From Gnetum montanum (taxonomy: Eukaryota; Streptophyta; Gnetopsida; Gnetales; Gnetaceae), in assembly GCA_015680685.1 (NCBI GenBank), contig MNCI01004927.1, forward strand, positions 907,697-971,696: DNA of 64,000 nt, read 5' to 3'. Under the pieces are notes generated by a model. The model did not search any database. It had not been told where the DNA came from and saw only the letters and a program-made list of their open reading frames with translations. Within the stretch, counting starts at the first letter, position 1. Each line of letters starts with the position of its first letter. A program made the translations under genes and the position numbers. Of this stretch, positions 10,172 to 19,817 are shown piece by piece.

Positions 10172-10984
10172 CATCAGTAAATGGTGTAGGTGGGATAGGT
10201 GCAGGATCAATTCTTTGAGGGAAAATTGTCCCATTAGAAGACCATTCCTCATGTAACCAACCTCGAGCTTGGCAGTGCTCAAAGGCTCTTGAAAACTACC
10301 TATGGTAGTAAACAATAGCCACTTTTGTCTGGTCCAGTACCTCTGTATGAAGAATGGGGCCCGCCATGAATGTCTCTAGCGCTATGCACACTAAGGCAAG
10401 CCCACCATCATCATCGCGCATCCCATTTTCATCAAAGCGGGGCCTACATAGGAAAACAACAGTTACATTTAGATGATGACATAAAGTTTAAAAGGAAATC
10501 AAAAAATTAAAGTAAGACACAAAGAAGCATACCTGTCCACCCTATATACTGTCCCAGGTGGGTTCTGGAATAGAGTGTGCACACAGAGAGCTAGGAAAAG
10601 TGTGTTGCTACTGTTATAATGACTACACGTAGGTAGCTCCCACACACGAGTCAAGGGACAAGTAGATCTGGGACCCTCAACAGGGCCTCTCGCAACCTTG
10701 AAAAGTTCCTCATCGATATTAGTGATAAAGGCAAGCATGCCTTGTGTAGACCCGGGCAACGCTGTCTCGATGATATCATGGGCCAACTGTTCACTCAAGT
10801 GAGACCATATCGCCACACTAAAATTTTGCAGGATAAATGACAAAAACGAATTGACACCGGGACGAAACCATATCACATGGGGCCCGATGCGCATGTCATA
10901 GGGAGGTGTGTTCGGTCCAGAGGGGCCAAACCAAGCAAGTACACCAACAAGCTTAACCACGAGAAGGGAAGGTTTAGGTCCCAT
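10172..10984 (-). pseudogene. FCP1/NLI-interacting-factor-like phosphatase domain, catalytically dead (exons 1-2)
   Basis: Exon 1 reads SLLVVKLVGVLAW where the family has a DxD(N)G motif, so the first Asp is Lys and the next acidic position is Val. It continues with IWFRPGVNSFLSFILQNF and SVAIWSH, matching the RPG/H..FL and W(T/S)S motifs of the family. YNSSNTLFLALC stands where the family has a DD pair, here Ala-Leu, and HTLFQNPPGTVYR follows. Exon 2 reads FDENGMRDDDGGLALVC, then FSRAFEHCQARGWLHEEW, like the C-terminal half of plant FCP1-domain proteins. Order and spacing support the assignment; loss of both catalytic Asp sites means no phosphatase activity is expected. A distant HAD-like relative is the alternative. 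Confidence 0.65.
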
Positions 10985-11274
10985 GCACACAACCAAAAAC
11001 ATTAGATAAGTGAAAAATCTAAGTGCTAACAATAGGGCAAAATCACATAAAACCAAAAACCACATAAGCAGATACTTTGAATACACAGCTTCACCCCATG
11101 AGACAAGGACACCAATAGCTATTTAGTGTATCTGATGCTCACTGGGGTACATTGGAATCGATTTCACAGTGAATCCATGTTTAAATCATCAGGAAAATAA
11201 TAAAACATATAAACATAAAGATCAGCAAATAATAAACATTTCGGCAAGCACTTTGCACTTTCGTGTCTCAGCAA

Positions 11275-12240
11275 AGGGAAGTCTGGCCACTCACGTTGGA
11301 GATAACCCTTTCCACAACTCACGTTGGAACTGCTCTAGCGTCAGCTCACGCTGGACCTTCCAGAAAACTCACGTTGTGGCCAAACAACTCAAGCTGGGGG
11401 GCTCATGCTGGCTAACTCACGTTGGCCTTCCCTCCTAACTCATGCTAGCGTGCCAAACTCACACTCACACTTGGGATCGGTCCAACCATTTACACTGGTG
11501 TTTTTCCAGTTTGGGCCTGTCTAGCCACTCACGCTGGGTTCTCTGCATTTCAGCATGAGCTAGGAACTAGCAACGCACACTGCAGGGGATCGAGCCATCC
11601 ATGATGCCACCCATGATGCCTATCCCCCGCAGAACCCTGCCCACATTCACACTGGCCATTTCCTGGCCTGAAGCTAGGAAGGCCTTACCAAAAAAATTTG
11701 AAAATTTGTAGCTCACGCTGCCCTGCGAAGAAACCCAAAATGCTCACGCTGCTAGGAAGGTAGAAACACCCACAAAGCACAAAGAAGCCCTAAGCTCACG
11801 CTGGCCAAGGCCTAAAAGTCATGCAGGAAGCCCAAAATGGATGTCGTAAAGAAGCTAGAAAAATGGATGCAACCGAGAAGCTAAAGAAATCAAACCTTCC
11901 CACCCGGTAATGCCAGTCACGTTATAGGAGGCCAAAAAATCATGCTGCAGGAAGCCCAGAAAAGCCAAAAAGCTCTATCGCCCAGGAAGCTTAGAAAATC
12001 TAAAAAAGTCCACGTTGTCGGAAGCCCTAAAAACTCATGCTGTTCTGGATATTCCTAGCACTCACGCCCTGCACACACGCCCTAGGCGCTCACGTTGATG
12101 CCACAAATCCCAGATAAATCCCAAAGCAACACAAAAATTGCAGCCACAGAAATTCTACCCTAAGCAATGCTATCCACAAAAATGTCGGTGAAGAACAGGA
12201 GAAAAAAAACTTACCTATGCAAGGCCCCATCCCACGTTGG
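11275..12240. repeat. TCACGYTGG-rich region upstream of the antisense gene
   Basis: More than a dozen copies of 'ctcacgttgg', 'ctcacgctgg' and close variants are scattered here, 0.3-1.3 kb upstream of the antisense ATG. The words stand in the + orientation as in the LTR U3. No sustained ORF is present. It may be a promoter/enhancer derived from LTR sequence or just a repeat amplified within the element. The rest of the array may continue into the gap at 12270. Confidence 0.6.
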
Positions 12241-12269
12241 AATCCTGGCTTGGGGGAGATGCTGGAGAA

Positions 12270-12422
12270 NNNNNNNNNNNNNNNNNNNNNNNNNNNNNNN
12301 NNNNNNNNNNNNNNNNNNNNNNNNNNNNNNNNNNNNNNNNNNNNNNNNNNNNNNNNNNNNNNNNNNNNNNNNNNNNNNNNNNNNNNNNNNNNNNNNNNNN
12401 NNNNNNNNNNNNNNNNNNNNNN
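12270..12422. other. Sequence gap (153 N)
   Basis: A run of 153 Ns. Any apparent ORF through it is meaningless. Confidence 0.99.
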
Positions 12423-12461
12423 TTTTATGTTGGCCTATATTCCTCATTATTCCAGGCTCTA

Positions 12462-12544
12462 TAAATGGGGCCAAAAAACAAGAAAATTATCATTATGCAA
12501 GGNTAAATGGGGCCAAAAAACAAGAAAATTATCATTATGCAAGG
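12462..12544. repeat. 41-bp direct duplication around a single N (assembly join)
   Basis: 12462-12502 and 12504-12544 are identical, with N at 12503. It has the same signature as the join at 9894. Confidence 0.88.
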
Positions 12545-12868
12545 GAAGGGATGAAAAGTTAAACTCAAAACTCAAAACAAATTTTTTTTATACATACATA
12601 CATAAACATTTCAAAAATTCAAAAATTTTAAAGTCTCATATCATTCGCATAAAATTCAAAAATCAAAAAGAAAATGCTCTATGCACTCAGTCCAAATGAC
12701 AAATCAACATGGCTATCATGTGGCCCGGTTCGGCCTAAAACTGCCATGACTACTGCTGCATCTTCCAATTTTGTCAGTACATAGTTTGATTACCTTGTGT
12801 TCGTTTACATTTAGTAACTCTTCCACCAAGGGGGTGTCTCTTACTTCGCTCCTGGTTTAAATTGGCAG
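12545..12868 (+). other. Non-coding end of the probable intron
   Basis: AT-rich DNA with a 'catacatacata' microsatellite near 12590, then one diverged ATGAC-type repeat copy around 12705-12760 ('cctaaaactgccatgac'). A pyrimidine-containing approach leads to the acceptor at 12866-12868. Confidence 0.5.
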
Positions 12869-14057
12869 GAACAAGCACATGGCCACCAAGAATATCCTCT
12901 CAACATTGTCTCTCAATGGACCACACGGGGAGGTAAAAAGAGTAATCAATCCAGAGTTCTTAGATCTTGACCCATGCGCTTACACTAATTTAATAGCCTC
13001 CACTCAAGAAACATCAGATGGGCCTAAAAATATGACTAAGAATTTGGATCTAGAAGCCGATAATATCACTGAAGATCCTCTAGTTGAAATCCCCATTACT
13101 ACAGTCAATGGCGAAGCTAGGACATTGAAACTAAGTGCCCTACTAGACTCGCAACTTGTCAGTGACATCACTCAAGTACTGATAGACAACATAAAAACAT
13201 TTGCATGGTCATATACCGACATCTCAGGATCCCGAATTGTCCAACACAATATTATCCTTGATGAAAAAATTAAACTAGTAAAATAAAAAGCACGAAAAGT
13301 TAGACCCGAGGTAGCATTAGCAGTTCGTGCTGAAACCACAAAACTCTACCAAGCCGACTTCATCCGAGCTGTTGATTATTCCGATTGGGTATCAAACATT
13401 GTTGTAGTCCCTAAGAAGAATGGAAGTATATGCATTTGCATTGACTTCCGTGATCTCAACACAGCCACTATAAAGGATGACTTCCCATTACCTAGCATCG
13501 ATCAACTTATTGACACAACCGCTAAGCATGCACTATTATCTTTTATGGATGGATTTTTGGGATACAACCAAATAAGAATCAATCTGAAACATCAACTTAG
13601 AACAACTTTTATGACACCTTGGGGTACATTCTACTATACAATGATGCCATTTGGCCTTTAAAATGTAGGAGCTACATATCAACGAGTAATGACATATATA
13701 TTTAGTGATTACATGCTCAATTTGCTCAATGATTACATTGACGACATTGTGGTTAAATCTAAAACAACCGAACAACATGCAAAAGATCTAGACCTAGTGC
13801 TTAAACGTTGTCTCAAATATGACCTTAGACTCAATCCAAAGAAGTGTGTCTTTGGTGTCAAAACGGGCAAGATGCTTCGTTTCGTAGTCTCTGAAATAGG
13901 AATACGGGTAGACCCTAATAAGGTTAAAGCAATAACTAACATGCAACCACCAAAAAACCTTACCAAACTACGTGGTCTCCAAGGTAGGATGCAATTCATT
14001 AGGTGCTTTATCGAAAGGCTGATAGATAAGTTGAGACCCATGCAACACCTATTATGA
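12869..14057 (+). pseudogene. Reverse transcriptase of element A
   Basis: The RT that would copy the element's RNA into DNA. The N-terminal lead reads IKTFAWSYTDISG (13190-13230). The core carries WVSNIVVVPKKNGS, IDFRDLNTATIKDDFPLP, MDGFLGYNQIRI, TPWGTFYYTMMPFGL and the catalytic box YIDDIVV (near 13735), then FIRCFIERLIDKLRP. All three catalytic Asp positions look present. Stops near 13284 and 13660 break the frame. The ATG at 12879 lies ten bases after the proposed acceptor and is probably internal to the polyprotein. Confidence 0.9.
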
Positions 14058-14069
14058 AAAAATGTACAT

Positions 14070-14500
14070 TTGCAATGGACTCAACAATGTCAGGAAGCAT
14101 TCGAGAACATAAAAAAAGAGCTAGCCCAACTACCAACCGTTCACCCCCCACAAAGCCATAAGCCCTTTTATATCTACCTTGCAACTTCTAATTCTTCCAT
14201 TGCATTGATGCTTTGTCAAAAACGTCAAGATGGAGCCAAGATCCCTATATATTACCTAAGCCACACTTTAATTGCCTATGAACAACGATACAATGACGTA
14301 GAGAAATCATGCCTTGCCCTCATTTTTGCCTTGAAGAAATGGTGACATTATCTCTTCCACAATCAAGTTTACATCATTTGCAAAGATAACGTACTCCACG
14401 CTATCACCAACAACATCTACGAGTCGAGTAGGATAGCTAGGTGGAAAGAAATAATCGCAGAGTTTGACTTACACTATGTTGCTTAATCTTCCATAAAAGG
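14070..14500 (+). pseudogene. First RNase H (connection domain) of element A
   Basis: This directly follows RT. It reads LQWTQQCQEAFENIKKEL, then KPFYIYLATSNSSIALML where the family has a D-x-S Asp (here Ala-Thr), then YYLSHTLIAYEQRYNDVEKS and LALIFALKKW. Loss of the first catalytic Asp fits a degenerate connection-type RNase H, as expected where a second RNase H has taken over. A stop follows the Trp at 14340. Confidence 0.75.
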
Positions 14501-14995
14501 TCAAGCAATAGTGACACAATTGGCCATCTCGCCAACGCATGATCAAGCAACAGTTAACCCTGAGTTCTTTGATGAGAATGTTAACAGTATAGACACCGTA
14601 CCTGATAACTACAAGGCAATCCTCTATTTTGATGGAGCTTCAACCTCCCGAGGAGGAAGTGCTACAGCTATTTTAACATACCCCTTTGGAGAAGTCCAAC
14701 CCTCACCTACTGATTGACATTTCCTTGTACTAACAACGTGGTGGAGTATGAAGGTCTTCCTAGAGGTCTTCAAGCAGCATTGACTTCGGGAATCTCACAC
14801 CTTGTAGTTCGAGGTGATTCACAGCTAATCATTAATCAAGTCACTGAAGTTTATGCATGTAAGGCTCTCCATTTGCAACCGTATTGTGATCTGACCAAAC
14901 ATCTGTTGAGGCAACTAGTAGAAATGGATATATAGCATGTCCCTAGGAGCAAAAATACAATCGCCGATGCACTTGCTACACTAGCCTTAAACATG
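14501..14995 (+). pseudogene. Second (archaeal-type) RNase H of element A
   Basis: ILYFDGASTSRGGSATAIL (about 14618-14675) supplies the first Asp. After a frameshift at about 14715, NNVVEYEGLPRGLQAAL supplies the Glu, GDSQLIINQV the next Asp, and RSKNTIADALATLAL (about 14945-14990) the last. This extra RNase H between RNase H 1 and integrase is diagnostic of the Tat lineage. A TAG at 14933 also interrupts it. Confidence 0.82.
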
Positions 14996-15179
14996 ACACC
15001 CGAAATGTTCCATGCATTGCCTAGCTCTATAACAAGTTGTGCCGAACCTATAATTAACACTCTTGATGAAATGCTTGTAGCATCCGTTAGTACAACACAC
15101 GTAATAGAATGGTATGATGACATCAAAGAGTACCTTCTAAGAGGTGAGCCTCCACAACACTTGACAAATGCTTAAAAAG

Positions 15180-16348
15180 ACGTTGTGTGAAAACACTCTC
15201 TCCAATATGCGTTAATAGGAGATACCTTATGTCGCAAATCCTATGAAGGTATTCTGCTGATGTGTGTTAGTAGCATCGACAGTCAAACGATTGTAGAACA
15301 AGTCCATGAAGGACTTTGTGGAGGGCACATTGCACCTAAAGCAATGACAACAAAGATTAGGCGCTTCGGCTACTACTGGCCACACATGGAGTACAATTGC
15401 ATCTCCAAGGTCAAAACATGCGACATTTTCCAAAGGCATGGTCATCTAATACATGTGCCACCTAATGAATTACACATAACACAAATCACATGGCCATTCC
15501 AAAAATGGGGATTAGACTTAATTGGACCAATAACGCCATCATCCTCTGCGGCACATAGCTTCATTATCACGGCAACTGAATATTTCACCAAATGGGTAGA
15601 AGCTATCCCTCTTAGGAAGACCACTTCAAAAAATATTTGCACTTTCATAATAGAAAATATCGTGACCCATTTTGGTATTCTGATGATCATCGTCACTGAC
15701 AATGGGCCGTAGTTCAGTAATGCGGATACTAAAAGCTTCTGTGAAAGCCTGGGTAATAAACATGCATTTTCATCACCTTACTACCCACAGAGAAATGGTC
15801 AAGCAGAGGCTACAAACAAAACTGTCATCATGGTGCTCAAAAAGATGCTAAATCAGAGCAAGAAACGATGGCATGAACAATTAGTCTACGCATTGTGGGC
15901 ATACAGAACGACACATCGAACATCTATAGGTAAAAATCCATATGGCCTTGTATAGGGATCTTAAGCTGTTTTACCTTTAGAGTTACAAGTTTGCTTGTTG
16001 CGGATAGCTCTCTCAAGCCCCCTCGATGAAGGCTAAAGCAATGAATTATGCATTGCTGACCTTGACTCAGTGGAGGAGGAACATGTGCGAACGCTTGATC
16101 ATATCGAGTGATACTAGAAACAACAGTGACAACGACACAAACACAACCTGCATAAACGCCTGATTAAGGAAGGAGACTTAGTCCTTAAGGCCATCTGTGA
16201 ACATCTAGAAAAATTCTTAGCCAACTGGGAAGGGCCTTACTTAGTCACCAAGGCATACAATAACGGAGCATTCAAACTTGCTGACATGGACGGGAACGAG
16301 TTTGCTAATCCCATAAATCATCTGTACCTGAAATGGTACTATGTTTGA
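15180..16348 (+). pseudogene. Integrase of element A
   Basis: The enzyme inserts the DNA copy into the genome. The HHCC zinc region includes VHEGLCGGHIAPKAM and a CDIF.RHG segment; the core has KWGLDLIGPITP (Asp), IVTDNGP (Asp) followed by a TAG at about 15711, and YPQRNGQAEATNKTV (Glu, about 15783-15830). The C-terminal part reads KEGDLVLKA, LANWEGPYLVTKAY and KLADMDGNEF, ending at TGA 16346-16348. No chromodomain is visible, in line with Tat elements. Several stops lie between 15950 and 16110. Confidence 0.85.
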
Positions 16349-16354
16349 TCAAAC

Positions 16355-16800
16355 TAAGGTACAGAACAATCCTGGCATCATGACTAAAAATTGATACCAC
16401 AGAACAGTCCTAGCATCATGACTTAAACCTGATATAATAGAATAGTCTTGACATCATGACTTAAAAATGATACCATAGAACAGTCCTGGCATCATGACTT
16501 AAAATTGATACCACAGAACAGTCCTGGCATCATGACTTAAACTTGATACCATAGAATGTCTTGGAGTCATGACAATAAAACAACACCATAGAGCTCTATC
16601 CGGTATGACGCTAAACTACCACATCTGTCCGCCATGACGTGAAATTAGCATCCAGAGTCCACTAAGTCTATAAACTAGTTTTCCTCTTCACAGTCTGTTA
16701 CGACTATAAACTAGCAATGCATGATCCGCTACGATGCTAAACTGGCACCATCCAAAGGGTTATGACGTGAAACTAACCTGCAATAGTCCACTAAGACTAT
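16355..16800 (+). repeat. 38-bp tandem repeat downstream of integrase
   Basis: The phrase 'catcatgac' recurs at 16376, 16414, 16452, 16490 and 16528, an exact 38-bp period. Diverged copies ('gtatgacgctaaacta', 'catgacgtgaaatta') continue to about 16800. Relatives occur at 6670-6905 and near 12705-12760, on both sides of the antisense gene. Confidence 0.88.
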
Positions 16801-17688
16801 AAACTGGCAACATCATCGACGACCAAGCAAAACCTTGAAAAGATGTGTTGCTGCAATTGGCTATTCATGTTCCATGAAGACTTGCTGCATAATTTTTCTC
16901 ATGGGCCTTGATGAGGCTAATGCTGTTCATAATTCTGTCTGCTTTGAAAATTGCATGTGGTGGATCCATCTCCATGTAGTGTCTTCTTGGAGTTGTGTTT
17001 ATAGGATGACACACCTGAGGTGTTTGTGCATAGATGCACTTCATCATGATGACAAGGTATCACATTCTTCCTAACGCCAACAACTGGGTTAGTCAATCCG
17101 TTCATAAGTACATTCCTTACTCCTAATACATTCCCTATTCCCCATCATGTTCCCCTTAACCTATTCAATCACACACCCCTGATACATTCTACTCATCTCA
17201 AAGCTCTTGGTACATTATTGCACAATGTGACTCTCTAAGTAGTTGCAACGCAAAACACAGTATACAATGAATGATACAAAATGCAAACGCTCAAACACAA
17301 GCATAGCACTGAAAGAAAGCTCTTTCAAAAAGACCAAAAAGAATAAAAGAAAAGAAAACAAAAACAAAAGAAACAAAAAGAAAAAGAACAAAAATGTTAA
17401 AGAGCGAAATGCACGGAAAAGGTCTTCATGACCCCGTTAACATCATAAACCAAATACTATTGGCTATTCTCATACAAGCCCAAGGCGAGAAGGAAATTGT
17501 CTTAGAAAACAGTTACACATGTATCTCAAAGAGACCATGTTACACATCATCGTGTGGGTTTGCTTGTTTACAATAGGCCCTGTAAACACTTTATTCCATG
17601 GGTCGACGGATGATGCTTGGTACTTGTTTGTTCATGGTGTTTTGCACTTTTTTATCAACGCCCCTCAGGTGGATTCCTTCAGATGTCA
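16801..17688 (+). other. 3' untranslated region of element A, no convincing gene
   Basis: The stretch holds an A-rich block (17330-17395) and short open frames at 16835-17074 and 17243-17431, the latter only a Lys-rich reading of the A tract. Nothing recognisable is encoded. Confidence 0.5.
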
Positions 17689-17703
17689 ACAAAGAGGGGC
17701 CAA
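17689..17703 (+). other. Polypurine tract of element A
   Basis: ACAAAGAGGGGCCAA lies immediately upstream of the TG of the 3' LTR, where plus-strand synthesis would be primed. Confidence 0.75.
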
Positions 17704-19428
17704 TGAAACACCACTAATTTTGACCTAACACTTTAAAGCAAGAACAACTCACACTTGAGCTTTCGGAGGTAAAATTTGGGAGAACACACGTTGGCTTGTC
17801 CTGAGAACTCATGCTAGTTTGTAATTTTCTCGATCATGTTGTAGTCACGCTGAGGTCACGTTGGCAGCGTGAGTACAGCGTGACTGACTCTGACAGATCC
17901 AAAACCAAGTGAGAATAATCTGATTTCCATGGCATAAGCCATCTTGGAAGGCCATTAATGTTTACTCCAAGTTTCAGCATTCTGGAATTCAAATTTGGAG
18001 ACAAACTGTTCACCTTTCCTTACGCATGCTGAGGTCACGCTAGCAGTGGGAGTGCAGCGTGCGTAACTTTCAGGCCCAAAACTGAGTCAAAATGATATGG
18101 TTTTCAAGGTGCAAGTCATCATCAAGACTCATTGTTGACAACTTTAGACTTCAACCTCCAGAATTCCAAGAAAATTGCAAGTTTTTACAGGTCACGTTGT
18201 GGTCACGCTGCACTCACGCTGGCAGCATGAGTCTAGCATGACCTAACCAAAAGTGATGTAAAATAAGTCACATCAGGCTCAATTCCCAATTTTTAGATCA
18301 TTCTCAAAGTCAATCATAGCCAGGAAATCACCACACTTTAAGAATTAGGCTTCAAAAATCAAAGTTTGGTGAAAAATACATCACTCTAGCTCACTCATGC
18401 TAAGGTCACACTGGAGTCACGTTGGCAGCGTGAGTGTAGTGTGAGTGCAGCGTGCGCACGCTGAGGACATGCCAGAAAAAATCAACTCACATTGGAAGTC
18501 CTGATCAGGCAGAGATGCCTCAAATAGCCATGGAGCCACTCGAATCGACATCCTGCAGTAGTCAAGTCAAAAATCCAGAAGTTTTAAGCGAGTGAGAGTC
18601 AATTTCTCTTGTTGTACATTGTCATTTCATTGTAAATTTTCATCATTTGTTGTTTATTTGTCAAGCTCTTACGCTCTAAATTGTATGTGCTTCTGTGAGC
18701 ATAAGCTAGCTTGAGTGAGTTGTCACACGTCATAAGATACAATGCACTTGGTCAAAAACGTAGATTGCCCACACACATCCAACTCACATACAGTTGTCCA
18801 TCAGACATGTGTCACTAGATCCGCTTTCCTCTCATCTTCCAACCATTGATTCCATTCATGAATTCCACACCCAAGCCCGGCCCAACCCTATAAATACCCT
18901 GTCAATTCACATAAACGAGATGGACAATTTGGAAGGTTGACAGCTTAGGAAACTCAGACCAGCAATCCTTGGGCGCTCGGGCACACTTGACTCCTAGCAT
19001 CCAAGCACTTCTGAAACACATCACATCACCTCGGGGCTTGGCGCTTGACCTGCCATCCACACGTGCAGCTACGCTTTGACCAGTGCACATCTTTTCTAAG
19101 CAATACAATACAGTTCATTTTTCCGGCCATTATATTGTTTGTTTGTTTTATGTTCTGTTTACAATACCAGTTCTGCATACGTTTCTATTTACATTTCGTG
19201 CACACTGTTTATATTTTAAAGCATTAGTTACGATAACACTAGTGCAAGCCATAGTTTACGCTTGGGAAAGTCCTTGGTTGATTTGCATGCAAACCATCCA
19301 AGGCACTCTGCGTTCGTTTCCTTTTCTAGCTTGCCCTCACATGAAGGTAGGGTCAGCTGTGTTTTTCTAACGATCTTTTGGTGTTTGTTTTCCCTTCCAG
19401 CCTTACACTGACGATTTAGGTTAGTACA
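17704..19428 (+). repeat. 3' LTR of element A
   Basis: 1725 bp, beginning TGAAACACC and ending TAGTACA. It aligns with 943-2680, with many substitutions and several small indels (for example the TCACGCTG cluster near 18030 and 18410 differs). The TATA box is at 18888-18897. Confidence 0.92.
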
Positions 19429-19433
19429 ATATC
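19429..19433. repeat. Right target-site duplication of element A (ATATC)
   Basis: Identical to 938-942; the interrupted coding fragment resumes after it. Confidence 0.9.
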
Positions 19434-19530
19434 AATAATGACCTTGAGTTCATTCCTAATGATGATCCCACTTTTTCCTGTGGGGGGAAGTTCTTCAACC
19501 CTGTAGCTACCAAAGGTTAGCTCTTAGTCA
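19434..19530 (+). pseudogene. gag/capsid-like fragment, 3' part
   Basis: The frame entering element A at 942 (FDYYANGNI) continues here as NNDLEFIPNDDPTFSCGGKF up to a stop near 19518. This is the second half of the 353-942 fragment. The next 290 bp (19531-19817) show no gene. Confidence 0.5.
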
Positions 19531-19817
19531 TGGGGGCCACAAACCAAAAGTTTTTAACCAAAAATATTTCTAAATGTTTCTAACTCCCACAAAGGTTTAA
19601 CAAAAAAACCAACATGAATAAATCAAATTACAAAAGTTAAACCTTCCAAATAGCTCTGGTAACACTTTGAACTTAAAAATTAATAAAATAATAATAAAAT
19701 AACCAATCTACCATGGTCCAACCTTAGCCTAAGTGTAACTAACTGACAAGACAAGCTATCAAAACATTATAAGTTACACATTATATATACTAATCCTTGA
19801 ATGTGTTGTGATCATAG

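Larger units (their letters stand above)
7256..10984 (-). pseudogene. Seven-exon antisense gene in element A (FCP1-like N-terminus, coiled-coil C-terminus)
   Basis: My exon model on the minus strand is 10984-10533, 10443-10172, 10078-8978, 8861-8604, 8521-8327, 8222-7478 and 7336-7256, about 1,015 codons. The six introns are 82-141 bp and all have GT..AG ends (for example GTAAGT..TTTAG and GTGAGT..TATAG). Codon phase matches at every junction (2,1,1,1,1,0) once one base is restored in exon 3 (near 9410) and one in exon 6 (near 7750). Damage is light: those two frameshifts plus stops at 10296 (TAG), 9599 (TGA), 8209, 7942 and 7819 (TAG). The start ATG at 10984 gives MGPKPSLLVV; the end is an acidic tail and TGA at 7256. 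Exon 3 also holds a 55-base assembly duplication (9840-9948). The gene lies wholly inside the probable sense intron. Confidence 0.78.
6589..12868 (+). other. Probable sense-strand intron of element A, hosting the antisense gene
   Basis: Donor AAG|GTAAGTAT lies at 6586-6596 and acceptor TTGGCAG|GA ends at 12868, just upstream of the RT-proximal ORF (12879). In that frame a TAA at 12858-12860 means no acceptor further upstream would work. Ogre elements are known to have an intron at this place between protease and RT. Caveat: direct joining is one base out of phase, so either an indel has occurred or one of the sites differs. The interval also contains an unsequenced gap (12270-12422). Confidence 0.5.
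943..19428 (+). mobile_element. Element A: Tat/Ogre-like Ty3/gypsy LTR retrotransposon with an antisense gene
   Basis: This is an 18.5 kb element bounded by two long LTRs and a perfect 5-bp duplication. The order is 5' LTR, PBS, repeat-rich leader, gag, protease, a 6.3 kb intron-like interval holding a seven-exon antisense gene, RT, RNase H, a second RNase H, integrase, tandem repeats, PPT and 3' LTR. The second RNase H between the first RNase H and integrase is the hallmark of the Tat lineage, and an intron between protease and RT is known for Ogre. All sense genes carry stops or frameshifts, and the LTRs have many substitutions and small indels relative to each other (identity not computed), so the copy is old and inactive. 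Confidence 0.88.

Noticed and set aside
12167-12699. Several 75-160 codon ORFs on both strands
   Set aside because: They cross the 153-N gap and the duplicated join at 12503, so they are artefacts.
17243-17431. Lys/Arg/Asn-rich 62-codon ORF
   Set aside because: It reads an A-rich low-complexity tract in the 3' region of element A.
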